The position numbers were made by a program, and so were the translations under genes. From Choristoneura fumiferana (taxonomy: Eukaryota > Arthropoda > Insecta > Lepidoptera > Tortricidae): a stretch of DNA of 64,000 bases. Position 1 is the first letter of the stretch. Each line of letters begins with the position of its first letter. Under the pieces are notes generated by a model that was given only the letters and a program-made list of their open reading frames with translations, was not told where the DNA came from and ran no database searches. The stretch covers positions 434,970 to 498,969 of the forward strand of contig NC_133493.1 of NCBI RefSeq assembly GCF_025370935.1, given 5' to 3'. This document shows, piece by piece, positions 22,682 to 31,894 of this stretch.

Positions 22682-22712
<31 letters not shown>
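20281..22712 (+). mobile_element. Jockey-type non-LTR retrotransposon, 5'-truncated
   Basis: About 2.43 kb: the distal part of the endonuclease, a full reverse transcriptase, a ~95-bp 3' UTR and a 31-A tail (22682-22712). The 5' half, including gag-like ORF1 and most of the endonuclease, is absent, the usual outcome of incomplete reverse transcription. An unbroken RT frame and intact polyA suggest a fairly recent insertion. Confidence 0.85.
20331..22586 (+). CDS. ORF2 endonuclease remnant and reverse transcriptase
   Basis: A 751-codon frame. It copies element RNA into DNA at a nicked target. Visible motifs: the end of the APE-type endonuclease (SSDHSPV, with D75 H76); RT fingers (KAPGFDLITPRLLKELP; YRPISLTPVLSKLWERII); palm motif A (FLDVQQAFDRVW, D444); QGSVLGPVLYNIF; the FADD catalytic box at 529-532; and CVKYLGFHLDRRMTWKDHI in the thumb region. 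It ends a few residues after ADVLPY. The ATG at 20331 is not the natural start: GGDWNAKHTYW is encoded in another frame at 20326-20355, and the frames are offset by one base in the GGG at 20354-20356. The protein is therefore truncated and out of frame with its own upstream domain, so probably dead. Confidence 0.85.
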   Translation: MECQAYILGSRLTVTRGRELKKSIEANHLLAMSTGEPTYWPTDNNKTPDLLDFFVTKGISELNTLIKSSLDGSSDHSPVLLLVSPVVIPSNTHADYLHNRKTDWHYFREFLESNVNLNIPLKTKEDVDDACLYITNLIQVAAWSSTPELKDSSREAPVPLAVREKIAEKRRLRKIWQTTHRCADKTRLNRATKELKDLLLSTANDTLKHKLMKMSPSANGTHNLWKATKYLPQPQQCSPPIRAGNTWARTDQEKSQAFATYLAGVFKPNETNSPEDPEIDQVLNQDLQLCLPLSPTSPREIAKEIAKMDAFKAPGFDLITPRLLKELPKKCIVFLTILVNATLRTSHVPALWKTSQIVMIHKPGKPPNEVSSYRPISLTPVLSKLWERIILARLSPCLDRNHVIPDHQFGFREHHSTIEQVHRVYRTIRQCLEKKEYCSAAFLDVQQAFDRVWHKGLHCKIKTYLPHSYFLLMDSYLSDRKFQVKLRDARSSLFSCGAGVPQGSVLGPVLYNIFTSDLPQSSGTAVATFADDAAFLSCNRDPNEASRLLQTQLNATNAWLTKWRIKASAPKSHHITFTLRRETCPSVNLGSDTLPQSTCVKYLGFHLDRRMTWKDHIKTKRNEINLRFKNLLWLLGRQSALSLSNKLRVYCCIIKPIWTYGIQLWSTASKSNIMCLQRAQNNILRVLSSAPWYARNSEIHEYLEIPTISDEVKRYSANYRDRLMIHPNPLSSVLLQPNPIQRLKRADVLPY

Positions 22713-22713
<1 letters not shown>

Positions 22714-22754
22714 GCGGCCCGCGGCCGTAGGTTGAGTATAGCTGAGCTATACAA

Positions 22755-23233
22755 TCCTACTATAATATTATAAATGTGAAAGTTTGTGAGTGAGTGAGTG
22801 AGTGAGTGAGTATGTTTGTTACTCTTCACGGCTGGACAGATTTAAATGAAATTTGGCAAAAAGTTATTTTATAACCTGGATTAAAACATAGAATACTTTT
22901 TATCCCGATATTCCCACGGGATAGGGATAAAATCTCTAATTAACAACCGCTGGGCTTAGAGTCATGAAATTTGGTATGTAGATAGCTGGACGTCTGGAAT
23001 AATACATAGGCTACTTTTTATCCGATGTTCCCACGGGATAGGGATAAAAATCTTGAAATAACAACCGCTGGGTGTAGATTCATGAAATTTGGCATGGGTG
23101 TTTTAATTTAACGTCAGTGAAAACCACGATGTAATTTTAGGGAATTCCCACGAGAATTTAATAAAATACCGGAATTTCAATTCAATTGCTGTATCTAATG
23201 ATTTACGCGTGCGAAGCCGCGGGTAAACGCTAG
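22755..23233 (+). mobile_element. Helitron-like element, complete copy
   Basis: It starts TCCTACTATAATATTATAAA and ends GAAGCCGCGGGTAAACGCTAG, with host A immediately left and T immediately right. That is the A^T target and TC...CTAG termini expected of Helitrons. It is non-autonomous, with no Rep/helicase ORF. The interior holds 'AACAACCGCTGGG' twice and 'CCCACGGGATAGGGAT' twice, plus a GTGA microsatellite near the start. It begins 42 bp after the Jockey polyA tail. Confidence 0.75.
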
Positions 23234-23325
23234 TACAATATATGTAATACAATGGTAGCATTAGTAGTAGTATTGAGTACTTTTATTCAAAACCAACAAA
23301 TAGTAGCAGCTTAGTACAGATAACA

Positions 23326-23555
23326 TAGTGGTGGCCAAACTTTCTTCATGGGGGGCCAGAAAGTTACAGATATTTTAGAGGAGGGCCAAGATTACACCGT
23401 TCTATTTTATACCATTTTATGTTTTAGCCAAATAATGAAATTATATTATGATTGCGGGCCATATAGGTAGGCAGGTACTATTCACTACGAAGGAACGTCG
23501 GCGGGCCGAATTAAATCCCTTTAACCGTCGGTGGGCCGTGCTTTGCCCATCACTG
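23326..23555. mobile_element. hAT-like MITE
   Basis: The left end TAGTGGTGGCCAAACTTTCT and the right-end complement CAGTGATGGGCAAAGCACGG are imperfect inverted repeats. The interior is rich in GGGCCA/GGGCCG motifs. No ORF. Confidence 0.55.
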
Positions 23556-23574
23556 GAAACACAGATTTATAGAG

Positions 23575-23645
23575 ATTTTCCAAGGTAAGCAATAGGCTGC
23601 CTTATAGCTTCAGAGCGATCTCTTTCAGGCAACCTTTACAATAGA
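23575..23645 (-). repeat. LINE 3' UTR fragment
   Basis: 'AAGGTAAGCAATAGGCTGCC...AGCGATCTCTTTCAGGCAACC' matches the 3' end of the LINE at 28054-28286 in opposite orientation. From 23650 to 24170 no gene is seen. Confidence 0.6.
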
Positions 23646-24177
23646 CAGAAGTTAAGAAAAGGTAACGGTCGAAAGAGTTTCATCCAGTAATTGAATTTTA
23701 CATCTGTGTTATTTTTCATTAGCATTTTATAAGTACACTACGTTCTTGCTCCAAATGAAATGGAAAACAATGTTGATACTCTTACGATAACAAATACTGC
23801 GAATTAGACCTTAAGGCCTTTGAAATAAGACTAACAGAGACCGACAAAGCCAACATGTGTCATAAATTGAAATAACTACTTAGTTATAATTAAATTAAAA
23901 TTCCACAAAAATTAAAATGCTGAAATTAAAATTGTATTTTTTTGTAAAAACTGGAAGGAGCTCAACAAGGAATGGGTAAAATTTGACTTAAATTATTAAA
24001 ACTTTATAGTCAGTCACGATATAAAAAGTTGTACCATCAGCGTAGCCATCAGCCAAGTGGTCTACCACTAAAGTTGATAATCGTTTGCATCTCATTTGCA
24101 TCTCATAAAACAATAATGCCAAAAGACGCGTCTGTCAACTTGAAAGATCAACTTTAGCCAGTTTAGCGACTTCAATG

Positions 24178-24456
24178 AGGGCTATCGCGAATGAATTCGC
24201 CGCTAGAGGCGCTAGTGTAGCGTGAGGTCTCCGAAATGTCAAATCTCATAGTTTTTGGGTGAGCTACGCGGGTTTATTTACAATAAGATTTTTTTTGTGA
24301 ATATTTTGCATAACCTGAAATTAATTATGGCAATTATGCGTTACGGGGCAATTAATGTCTGTGTTTTGAGACAGTTTTGTTTTTCGGAAACTTTTGTGCT
24401 CCCTTTTTTTCCGAACAAAACGGGACTAAACAACACTGTGGTTGCTGGATATTTTT
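24178..24456. mobile_element. MITE family M1, truncated copy 2
   Basis: The same left TIR (GAGGGCTATCG after AT) and interior as copy 1, but it breaks off where a SINE-1 tail fragment begins. Confidence 0.75.
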
Positions 24457-24515
24457 ATCATCATCCCAGCCTAGATATACGTCCCACTGCTGGGCACAGG
24501 CCTCCTCTCAGATTT
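24457..24515 (-). repeat. SINE-1 3' fragment
   Basis: 'CATCATCCCAGCCTAGATATACGTCCC', 'GGGCACAGGCCTCCTCTCAGA'; head missing. Confidence 0.75.
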
Positions 24516-24664
24516 GGTTTATGAAATTATTAAAAATCGTCAAAGGTATAGATCATCAAACTTCCGGAGTGGGGGCTAGTGACGTCACTATTAGGTAAAA
24601 TCGTACCATATATATATATATAGTGACTTCACTCGAAACTTCTTAGCACTGTATCCTTGTCATT

Positions 24665-25510
24665 TTTAGGGTTCCGGAGCCAAAATGGCAAAAACGGAAC
24701 CCTTGTAGTTTTGCCATGTCTGTCTGTCTGTTTGTCTGTCTGTGCGTCCGTCTGTCCGCGGCTTTGCTCAGGGACTATCAATGGTAGAAAGCTGTAATTT
24801 TAACTATGCTGACAAAATGGTACAATATTTTTTTTTATTTTTATGGAACCTCCCATATACGTAAAGTGGGTGTGTTTTTTTTTCTCATCCAATCCTATAA
24901 AGTGGGGTACCGTTGGATAGGTCTTTTCAAGTCCAAGTCAAAGTCAAATATCTTTATTCAATTTAGGCTATAACAAGCACTTATGAATGTCAAAAAAAAA
25001 ATCTACCACCGGTTCGGAAAAACCTCTTGCTGAGAAGAATCCGGCAAGAAACTCAACGAGGTATATATATATATTTTTTTTAAAAACATATTTACAATAT
25101 TATTAAATGATGTTTAAACATCACAAGTATTTTAAAACCATTAGGGGTTTGCTACGACGATTTTTCGATTCAGTGACATGTTTGCGAAATATTCAACTTT
25201 AAAGTGCAAATTTTCATTAAAATTGAGCGTCCCCCCCCTCTAAAATCTAAACCGGTGGGTGGAATAATTTGAAAAAAATCAGGATGGTAGTAAGTTTATC
25301 AAACTTTTAAGGAAAACTATAACGGCTAAGTTTGCTTGAGAATTATTAGTAGTTTATGAGTAAATAGCAGCCTAAGGTATAAAATATACCTAAACTTGGA
25401 AGATTCCGTATAAAATACGAAATCCTCAGAAAATATTATTTTATTTTTTCGTAATGGCTATGGAACCCTATTTTGGGCGTGTCCGACACGCTCTTGGCCG
25501 GTTTTTTGTT
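24665..25510 (+). repeat. Repeat family B, full length, with nested family C
   Basis: From 'AGGGTTCCGGAGCCAAAATGG' to 'CGACACGCTCTTGGCCGG'. It contains the TGTCTGTCTGT tract, 'GACTATCAATG' and 'AAAGTGGGTGTG'. Family B sequence is interrupted at 24928-25135 and then resumes with 'CCATTAGGGGTTTGCTACGACG'. Confidence 0.75.
24928..25135. repeat. Repeat family C nested in family B
   Basis: Begins 'CAAGTCCAAGTCAAAGTCAAATATCTTTATTC' and continues to 'AACTCAACGAGGTATATAT...TTACAATATTATTAAATGATG'. Family B is contiguous in other copies across this point, so C inserted later. Confidence 0.7.
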
Positions 25511-25628
25511 TGTCAAACAAAAGAAAAACAGTTTTTTTTAGTCGTCTAGCCTATTTGATAGGAACTAGCTGATGATACCTACTGTCGAGCTAAAAGATAA
25601 AAAGATTTAAGTATAAATGCCACTTTTT

Positions 25629-25868
25629 AACCCCCGACGCAAAAAGAGGGGTGTTATAAGTTTGACCGCTATGTGTGTATGTGTGTCTGTCTGTGGCACC
25701 GTATCTCTTAAACGGGTGGACAGATTTGAATGCGGTTTTTTTATTTGAAAGCAGGTTTTCTAGCGATGGTTCTTAGAGATGTTTCATCAAAATCGGTTCA
25801 GCCGTTTTTGAGATATTGAACTTTGAAGTGATAAAGTCGGGGGCTTTCCAACTTTTTGTTGATTAGGT
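25629..25868 (+). repeat. Dispersed repeat family A, full copy
   Basis: From 'AACCCCCGACGCAAAAAGAG' through 'TTTGACCGCTATGTGTGT', 'GAAAGCAGGTTTTCTAGCGA' and 'GTTCAGCCGTTTTTGAGATA' to 'CCAACTTTTTGTTGATTAGG'. Other full copies are at 34325, 51058 and 58876 (+) and at 47990, 54140 and 59867 (-). No TIRs, no ORF. Confidence 0.75.
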
Positions 25869-25869
25869 A

Positions 25870-26045
25870 TATACACCTTCATCATCATGATATCAGCCGT
25901 AGGACGTCTGTTGTTGGACATGCCACCCGCATAGACCAGCTTCCCGGCTTGCTTCGGTTGGAAGTGGCCTGCAAGCCAGGTCATCCGTCCATCTCGTTGG
26001 TGGACGTCCTACGCTGCGCTTGCCGATCCGTGGTTTCCACTCGAG
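25870..26045 (-). repeat. RTE-like LINE 3' end
   Basis: 'CATCATCATGATATCAGCCGTAGGACGTC' to 'CCGTGGTTTCCACTCGAG'. In minus orientation this is the end of a LINE ORF2 and its ATGATG tail. From 26045 to 26680 nothing else is recognised. Confidence 0.6.
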
Positions 26046-26680
26046 AACATTTTACAGTTTATCACCTTGTTACTACTTATATGCCTTCTGAAAACTTAAT
26101 AGGGAGGTAAGTACAGTTGAATCATTTGATTCCTGACCCATCGTAGTTACGTTCTCACAGTAAGTGTCACAATGAATTCCCTTGTCAAGTAACGCGATGT
26201 TACCTTGACTTTTTCTACGAAAAGGTTCCACTGTGGGTCACGATTGAGTTGGTTCGATTCGAACATGGCGGATGTAGACAATATCTAATTTTGCTATTTC
26301 TGTTTCTTTGGCTAGTTGAAGTATAATTTTGATAGTGTTTTATGCGGCGATTAATCTTAACAGTGAACAGTGATCACAAAATTCTATATTGCTCTCGTGT
26401 CTGACATTTTTTAATGCGCAAAATTGTCCTCATGGTTTCTGGAATTTTACTATCAAGTTGCAAAAGCTACCATCACCGTACAACGTCCCTCTCAAAGAGA
26501 GTTTACTTTGACACTGGCGAAATTGTCTTATTAATAAGGACAGAAAAGCCATTATTTTAAAAGAGAAGAAGAAGAATGGTTCGATAGTACAAACAATCAA
26601 ACAAACAATTTTTTTTATTCACCAAGAACATGGTAGGCAGAGTAGATATTATAACAACAAGTGGTATCACATATCATAGT

Positions 26681-26808
26681 CAACATCATAAATAAGTGAT
26701 CATTTCTGTACCTTGTCGCTTTCAGTCGTTACACAATTTCATATGGCTTTTCAAACATGACGTTAAAGCGACAAGGTACGAAAGTGATCACTCATTTATG
26801 ACGTTGAC
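26681..26808. mobile_element. MITE family M4, complete copy
   Basis: TIR arms GTCAACATCATAAATAAGTG..TACCTTGTCGCTTT and its complement (AAAGCGACAAGGTACGAAAG...CGTTGAC). Partial copies are at 31262-31372 and 32860-32925. Confidence 0.7.
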
Positions 26809-27175
26809 TGTACAACATTTCTAATATGTGACAGCGACAAGTTACTAAAATGTACCTACCTGAATAAAAACAGGTCTAGAAATCCAATCTATTGACTCAT
26901 AATCACTAAGCAATAATTTATGCGAAAAACATATTTATTATTCATCTCATACATAACCCAACTAATAATCATCATACTTACCTACACACAAGTCAAGTGC
27001 TGTACATAACCTCCTTTTCCCAAATCGGCGATGTTTTAGTTGCGTCAATGTTGACGCGATGTCAAGTGGCGCCGCGGGCCATGCTAGTATTACGGTAAAA
27101 TGATCTACCAGAGGCGAGGCATTGTAACAACCTCGATTCCCAGTACACCCGTAGTAGGATGCGTATACGGTCTAG

Positions 27176-27330
27176 CCCCCTTATTCATAAACGACAATCA
27201 AACCTATTTTAGTTAAAATGCCGCTAAAATTCGTTTGTCCTTATCTGTCACTTCGACATTTGTATTTGTTAGAAAGGGACAAAGCATTTGTTAGTTAACA
27301 TAGGCTTGTTAAGTTTTATGAATAAGGGGG
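27176..27330. mobile_element. MITE family M5
   Basis: Terminal inverted repeat CCCCCTTATTCATAAA / TTTATGAATAAGGGGG, 155 bp, flanked by CTAG and TTAG. No ORF. Confidence 0.75.
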
Positions 27331-27399
27331 TTAGACTTTAAATTCATGAGGCAGCATAGAACTATGAACTTGTTCCGCCTATGCTACAAATAAAAAATA

Positions 27400-27750
27400 A
27401 AAGCAAGTTTCTGTTAAAAAAACCATTTTTAATTCAAGCTTTTTTGGCTGACTGTACCAAATTTTAAGTCGGTAGTATTAACCATTGAGGAGTTCCCTCC
27501 TGCGGAGACAATCCTGGGAGGACCACCAAGATGTAACTACCAGATTATTTTATTGTCACCAAAATATAAGTAGGTCAAATGAATACAAACAAATCACATA
27601 AACCCAAGTATATACCTCACTACGCTGACGCGTTTCGAACTCAACCAAAGTTCATCATGAACTTGTGTGATGGAGAAATTGTAATTGTTACCGCGAAGGG
27701 AGGAAAGAGGAAGCGGGAGGGGAGGGAAGCCACAGGTAAAAGCTAGTACA
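27400..27750. repeat. Mixed repeat debris
   Basis: A family G fragment at 27405-27475 ('TTCTGTTAAAAAAACCATTTTTAATTCAAGC'), a repeat shared with 50690-50820 at 27590-27690, and a Helitron 3' terminus (GAAGCCACAGGTAAAAGCTAG) ending at about 27746. No gene. Confidence 0.45.
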
Positions 27751-27954
27751 TAATACATTGGCTATTAATAAATATATTACGAGTATGTTTAATACAGATT
27801 TGACCTCTCTCTTATTTCGCCGTCGGTCAAACGTGAAGTGCCCTTAACTTAAATATACTTTAATTGGTCATTATGTGTTCGAGATTACATGTCGCCATGG
27901 GCACAACTTAGCTAACTTTGACGTGGTATTTTGAAAGATAATTATTTAATTATC

Positions 27955-28370
27955 TGTGATGCTCGAGCTTTACGGTGAAGAAAAACATCGTGAGGAAACC
28001 TGGACATACTTGCGAAGCAATTCAATGATGTGCGTGGTTCCAATCTGTAGGTATGTGTTAGTTTTATGTATTCTTGATACAGCTCTGATCTACTGTAAAT
28101 TGCACCACCTGCTAAAATGTATTCCTTATTTCTGTCCATTGTAAAGGTTGCCTGGAAGAGATCGCTCTGAAGCGATAAGGCCGCCTATTGCTTACCTTAG
28201 AAAATCTCTATGTATATACTTGTTTTCTCTGTACTGTTTACTGTATTGGTGTGCAATAAAGAGTTATTGTATGTATTGTATTGTATTGTAGGTACTGGGC
28301 CCGGGTGGGAACTACGGCCCAAGCCCTCTCATTCTAAGAGGAGGCCTGTGAACAGCAGTGGGACGCATGT
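27955..28370 (+). repeat. SINE-1 split by a LINE insertion
   Basis: The SINE middle at 27960-28053 ('GAGCTTTACGGTGAAG', 'CATCGTGAGGAAACCTG', 'GAAGCAATTCAATGATG') resumes at 28287-28370 ('GTACTGGGCCCGGGTGGGAAC', 'GAGGAGGCCTGTGAACAGCAG'). The tRNA-like head is missing. Confidence 0.75.
28054..28286 (+). mobile_element. 5'-truncated LINE 3' UTR nested in SINE-1
   Basis: Includes 'GGTTGCCTGGAAGAGATCGC', 'AATAAAGAG' and a (TATTG)n tail. It is bounded by the 8-bp duplication TGTAGGTA (28046-28053 and 28287-28294), which is part of the SINE sequence. Related 3' ends are at 23575, 32225 and 34665. Confidence 0.75.
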
Positions 28371-28664
28371 AGCTGGGGATGGTGACTAGTGATATAGCGG
28401 ATGTCTGTATCCGGGTAGTTTTCACTTTTACCTGACTGCCCGAAGGGGGTTATGCTTTTCGTACCTACGTATATATGTATGTAAGTCTATTTTTTTGGCG
28501 CCCTCTGTCGCATAAACGATTGGACGGATTTATACACCAGGTGTCATTAGATTCGTCAACTGTCAGAGTGACATAGAGTACAATAATAATTCAAAATGGC
28601 GAACGCGAAAAAAATTTTTTTACTCAATGACAGTAAATTTTATTTTTCTTTTACTATAAAAATA

Positions 28665-28975
28665 TAGGAGTCTAGATGGTCGAGTGGTTTGACCTTTGGA
28701 ATCTCAAACAGAGGATCGTGGCGTCAAATCTAGGCTCGCACCTCTTAAGTTATTCGAATTTCATGTGCGAAATTACATCTGAAACCCAAGAGCTTTATTG
28801 TGAAGGAAAACATCACGAGAAAAACTACACACACTTTTAAAACTCAATTGTTTGTGTGAAGTTCCCAATCCGCATTGGGCCCGCGCGGTAACTAGTTAGC
28901 CCTCTAGTTGTGAGAGGACGCCTGTGCTGCAGTGGTACGTATATGTATGGGGCAAGATGATGATGATGATGAGAA
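28665..28975 (+). repeat. SINE-1, old diverged full-length copy
   Basis: The head GATGGTCGAGTGGTTTGACC, a degraded B box (GGCGTCAAATCTAGG), body and GATGATGATGATGAG tail are in + orientation. Many substitutions relative to the 16887 and 52841 copies. From 28980 to 29805 there is no gene. Confidence 0.7.
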
Positions 28976-29808
28976 ATCTAGCCTTTAATACAATAGAAAT
29001 TACACGCATTAAAGTTCTAAGCGCTCAAAAACTTGCTTGGAACCAGTGTAGATTCGTGGTAGTGAGCGAGTGGCCGCGCTCTCGGCGCTTGCGCATAATA
29101 TAGAGTTTGCTATCGGTACAGGGTAGAAGTGACCCAGGGTTGCTAGGTTTAGTGATTTGGGATTATTACGTGTCAGATTTGGTGGGTTTTTGTGAGTGAT
29201 TTGCTAGGATTTGTAAGGTGTTGGTGAAGTGATATTTGGTGTTTTTTTCCCGTTTTTTTCTAACGTTTTTCTGAAGCGATTTGGTTACAGGCTAGATTTG
29301 AAATTTTTAGTGATTTTTTTTAATACTTTTTTCTCTAAATTTTATGGTTTATAAAAAAGTAGGTACCTACAATATATTTATATCTATATCTTCATATAAA
29401 ATGACGATCATGTATCCTATATTAAAATATGAAACTGGAATAACAGAATCCAAGACAAACAGTTTTTCGAAAAATATGAGCCACACTATAAAATATATTA
29501 AAACGAAAAATAAGCAAAATACTAACATTAAAAGTTTAAAGCACTAAGTTATAAATAGATACGTTATGACTAACTAATCAAACTCAAAAATCAAAATATC
29601 CGTGTAATTTATGTAATACATAATTGAAGTTATTCAATTAACCAATGACCATCAATAAACAAACAGTAAAGCCAGGGTTAACGTGACTAGGTTAAAAAAC
29701 AAACACTAAAAACATACTAAAACAAAGAAACAAAATATTCTAAAATAAATGAGGTGCGGTTACAAATTGAATTAAATTAAATCCGATTATACAGCTTTTA
29801 ATAGTAGA

Positions 29809-29926
29809 TTATTGTCGTGGCCTGGAAGTAGGCAATTGCTGGCTGAGTATGAGTATTAAACGGACGAGCTTGCGAGTCCGTTTAACTAATACGAAGCCAG
29901 CAATTGCTATTCCAGCCGAGACTAAT
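29809..29926. mobile_element. Foldback MITE
   Basis: Arms 'CCTGGAAGTAGGCAATTGCTGGCT' / 'AGCCAGCAATTGCTATTCCAG' plus inner arms 'TATTAAACGGAC' / 'GTCCGTTTAACTAATA'. From 29930 to 30640 there is no gene. Confidence 0.6.
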
Positions 29927-30642
29927 ATAAAGCTTTTCTCTCAAAAATGGTGAATAATTCTGAAATAGAATAAACTTTTTCTCAAAATATATTGTAAAAT
30001 TTAATTTTATTCCAAAATCTTTCTTATGCTTTCCCGCCTTTTTTCATTAAAAATAAACTGCAGGAGTATTTTTCCACGAAAACACCACAAGCTATTTCAG
30101 ACCCAATAGAAAAAGTCCGGAGTTCCAACAAAATATCTGATACCGCCATTAGACTTGGCTGTATACGACTTGTGCCAACAATTCCATGGCTTTTTAACTT
30201 TAAAAAAAAAATGTGACTGATTGCAGGCGCGCTAATTCATTATTGTCGAGCGAGCGCGCCTGCAATCCTTTTAACTTTTTAATTTTTCGCTGACCATAAA
30301 CTATGCACTTCACCTTCTGATATGTAAAGAATAATGTCAACTTTTACGGACATTTTTGAGAAAATATTATTTATTTACAACACAAGATACAATAATATGA
30401 TAGGAGGCAAAATAAATAAAAACTATATAAATATACCTAACTATAAAAGAAAACACCATCTAAGAGGCCCTCCTGCGGCATAGACCCCAACACATTGGCA
30501 GCATTACCTGTCTGTACAGTCAGAGAAATTCGCTGGGAGAGGTAAGCGCCAGCTCTGGGGTCTCCTGAGGTCTCTATCAGCCGGGTGACACTCAGTATTT
30601 TGTATTGTTTCAAAGCAAATAAATGAGTTTGAGTTTGAGTTT

Positions 30643-30743
30643 CCCGGCATGGAAATACCGGCCCTGTTTTTTGTGTACACGCCCATAGAAACTGACAGGA
30701 GCTTCTATGGGCGTGTACACGAAAAACAGGGTCGGTATTTCCA
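30643..30743. repeat. Near-perfect inverted repeat
   Basis: Arms 'GGAAATACCGGCCCTGTTTTTTGTGTACACGCCCATAGAA' and its complement 30694-30742 are separated by about 10 bp. The same short peptide-like frame is therefore open on both strands, which is an artefact of the palindrome. A GAGTTT tandem tail sits just upstream (30613-30642). Confidence 0.75.
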
Positions 30744-31072
30744 TCCCGGTATTATCCGGGCCGGGAAAGAATGTCACCCTATCAGCCGGGACGACAAGGC
30801 CCATACAACTTGTGTCTATCCTTTCGACAACTATTTCTAACCCTGTACTATCGAATCAACTGAAGCTTCATCCACTGAGAAACCTTTTCGAAGTAAAATC
30901 ATTAGTGACATCGCATTGCTTGACAAGGGAACTCATTGTGAATTTGTGACACTGTAAGAACGTTCTACGATGGGTCAGGAATCAAATGATTGGACTGTAC
31001 AAAGTCTCATACCAAATACGCCACAGTATTAACGGAGAAATGACTGATTTCAATACTTCGGAGCACACATTT

Positions 31073-31260
31073 TTAGGGTTCCGTAGCGAAAATGGCAAAA
31101 ACGGAACCCTTATAGTTTCGCCGTGTCTGTCTGTCTGACTGTCCGTCCGCGGCTTTTCTCAGGGACTATCAATGCTAGAAAGCTGTAATTTTGCACGAAT
31201 ATATATGTTAATTATGCCGACAAAATGGTACAATAAAAAATTCTAAATTTTTTTTTTAAT
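31073..31260 (+). repeat. Repeat family B, 5' part
   Basis: 'AGGGTTCCGTAGCGAAAATGG...CCATGTCTGTCTGTCTG...GCCGACAAAATGGTACAATAAA', truncated. It is followed by an M4 fragment (31262-31372) and the distal part of a minus-strand family A copy (31380-31510). Confidence 0.65.
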
Positions 31261-31513
31261 AAGATATGAACCTTATCATTTGAACGACATGTTTGAAAAG
31301 CCAAAAGACACTGTATGCCGACCGAAAAGAAAAAAGTACAAAAGTGGTCACTCATTTATGACGTTGACTGTACAACCGCAAGGAAACTCGCTTTCACGTA
31401 AAAAAACCGCATCGAAATCGGTTCATCCAATTGAGAGCTATACGGTGCCATGAATAGACGGCGTCAAGCTTACTCTTAACTAAACTTAAAACCTTTTTGC
31501 TTCGGGGGTCTTT

Positions 31514-31723
31514 ATGAACAAAGTTACAAAAAATAAAAAAAACCGTTATCTTTGTTTGAACCCAGAAAAGCCAATAAAAAGCCCCTACGAGAGCTTTTTA
31601 CGCGTTACTAAGCGAGTGAAATGCAAACGAATCCGCGCGCATAAGCTAGTTAAGCATAAAAACACACTTAAACCTCTTTTTACGTTACCGGACGTGGAAG
31701 ATCCTTGGTTTAACGAACTTTAG
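31514..31723 (+). CDS. Small unassigned ORF, very basic
   Basis: 69 codons, ATG to TAG, starting right after a family A remnant (TTTGCTTCGGGGGTC). The product is Lys/Arg-rich (KSPYESFLRVTKRVKCKRIR, AHKLVKHKN) and ends in an acidic-aromatic DVEDPWFNEL. It is not low-complexity and looks protein-like, but I recognise no domain. A 20-bp hairpin (AAGCCCATCAAAATGGGCTT) follows 43 bp after the stop. It could be a fragment of an exon, a transposon ORF or a horizontally acquired piece. Confidence 0.3.
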   Translation: MNKVTKNKKNRYLCLNPEKPIKSPYESFLRVTKRVKCKRIRAHKLVKHKNTLKPLFTLPDVEDPWFNEL

Positions 31724-31894
31724 CATTAATTGAAGCTTAATTATAAAAACTGTCTACAAAAAGCCCATCAAAATGGGCTTAGCAATTAAAACGATGACAA
31801 AACAGTTTTTGTCGACGATGTAGTACAAACATAAGCACAAGCGTTAATATTTTTTTTGTTTTTTTCTTGTTCATTGAACTTTTGCAAGCTTTTA

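Larger units (their letters stand above)
20146..22742. repeat. Possible hAT-like MITE split by the Jockey LINE
   Basis: The left part begins GTACTCAAACTTC and contains GTGGCCCGCGGACCGC. The right part after the polyA tail has GCGGCCCGCGGCCGTAGGTTGAGTA, whose complement starts TACTCAACCTACGGCCGCGG. The two ends look like terminal inverted repeats of one element interrupted between about 20280 and 22713. This is inference from the termini. Confidence 0.4.

Noticed and set aside
24602..24622. Possible promoter TATA cluster (ATATATATATATAG)
   Set aside because: A simple AT dinucleotide run among repeats, with no gene following.
30643..30840. Near-identical short proteins on both strands
   Set aside because: A consequence of the near-perfect inverted repeat, not of coding.
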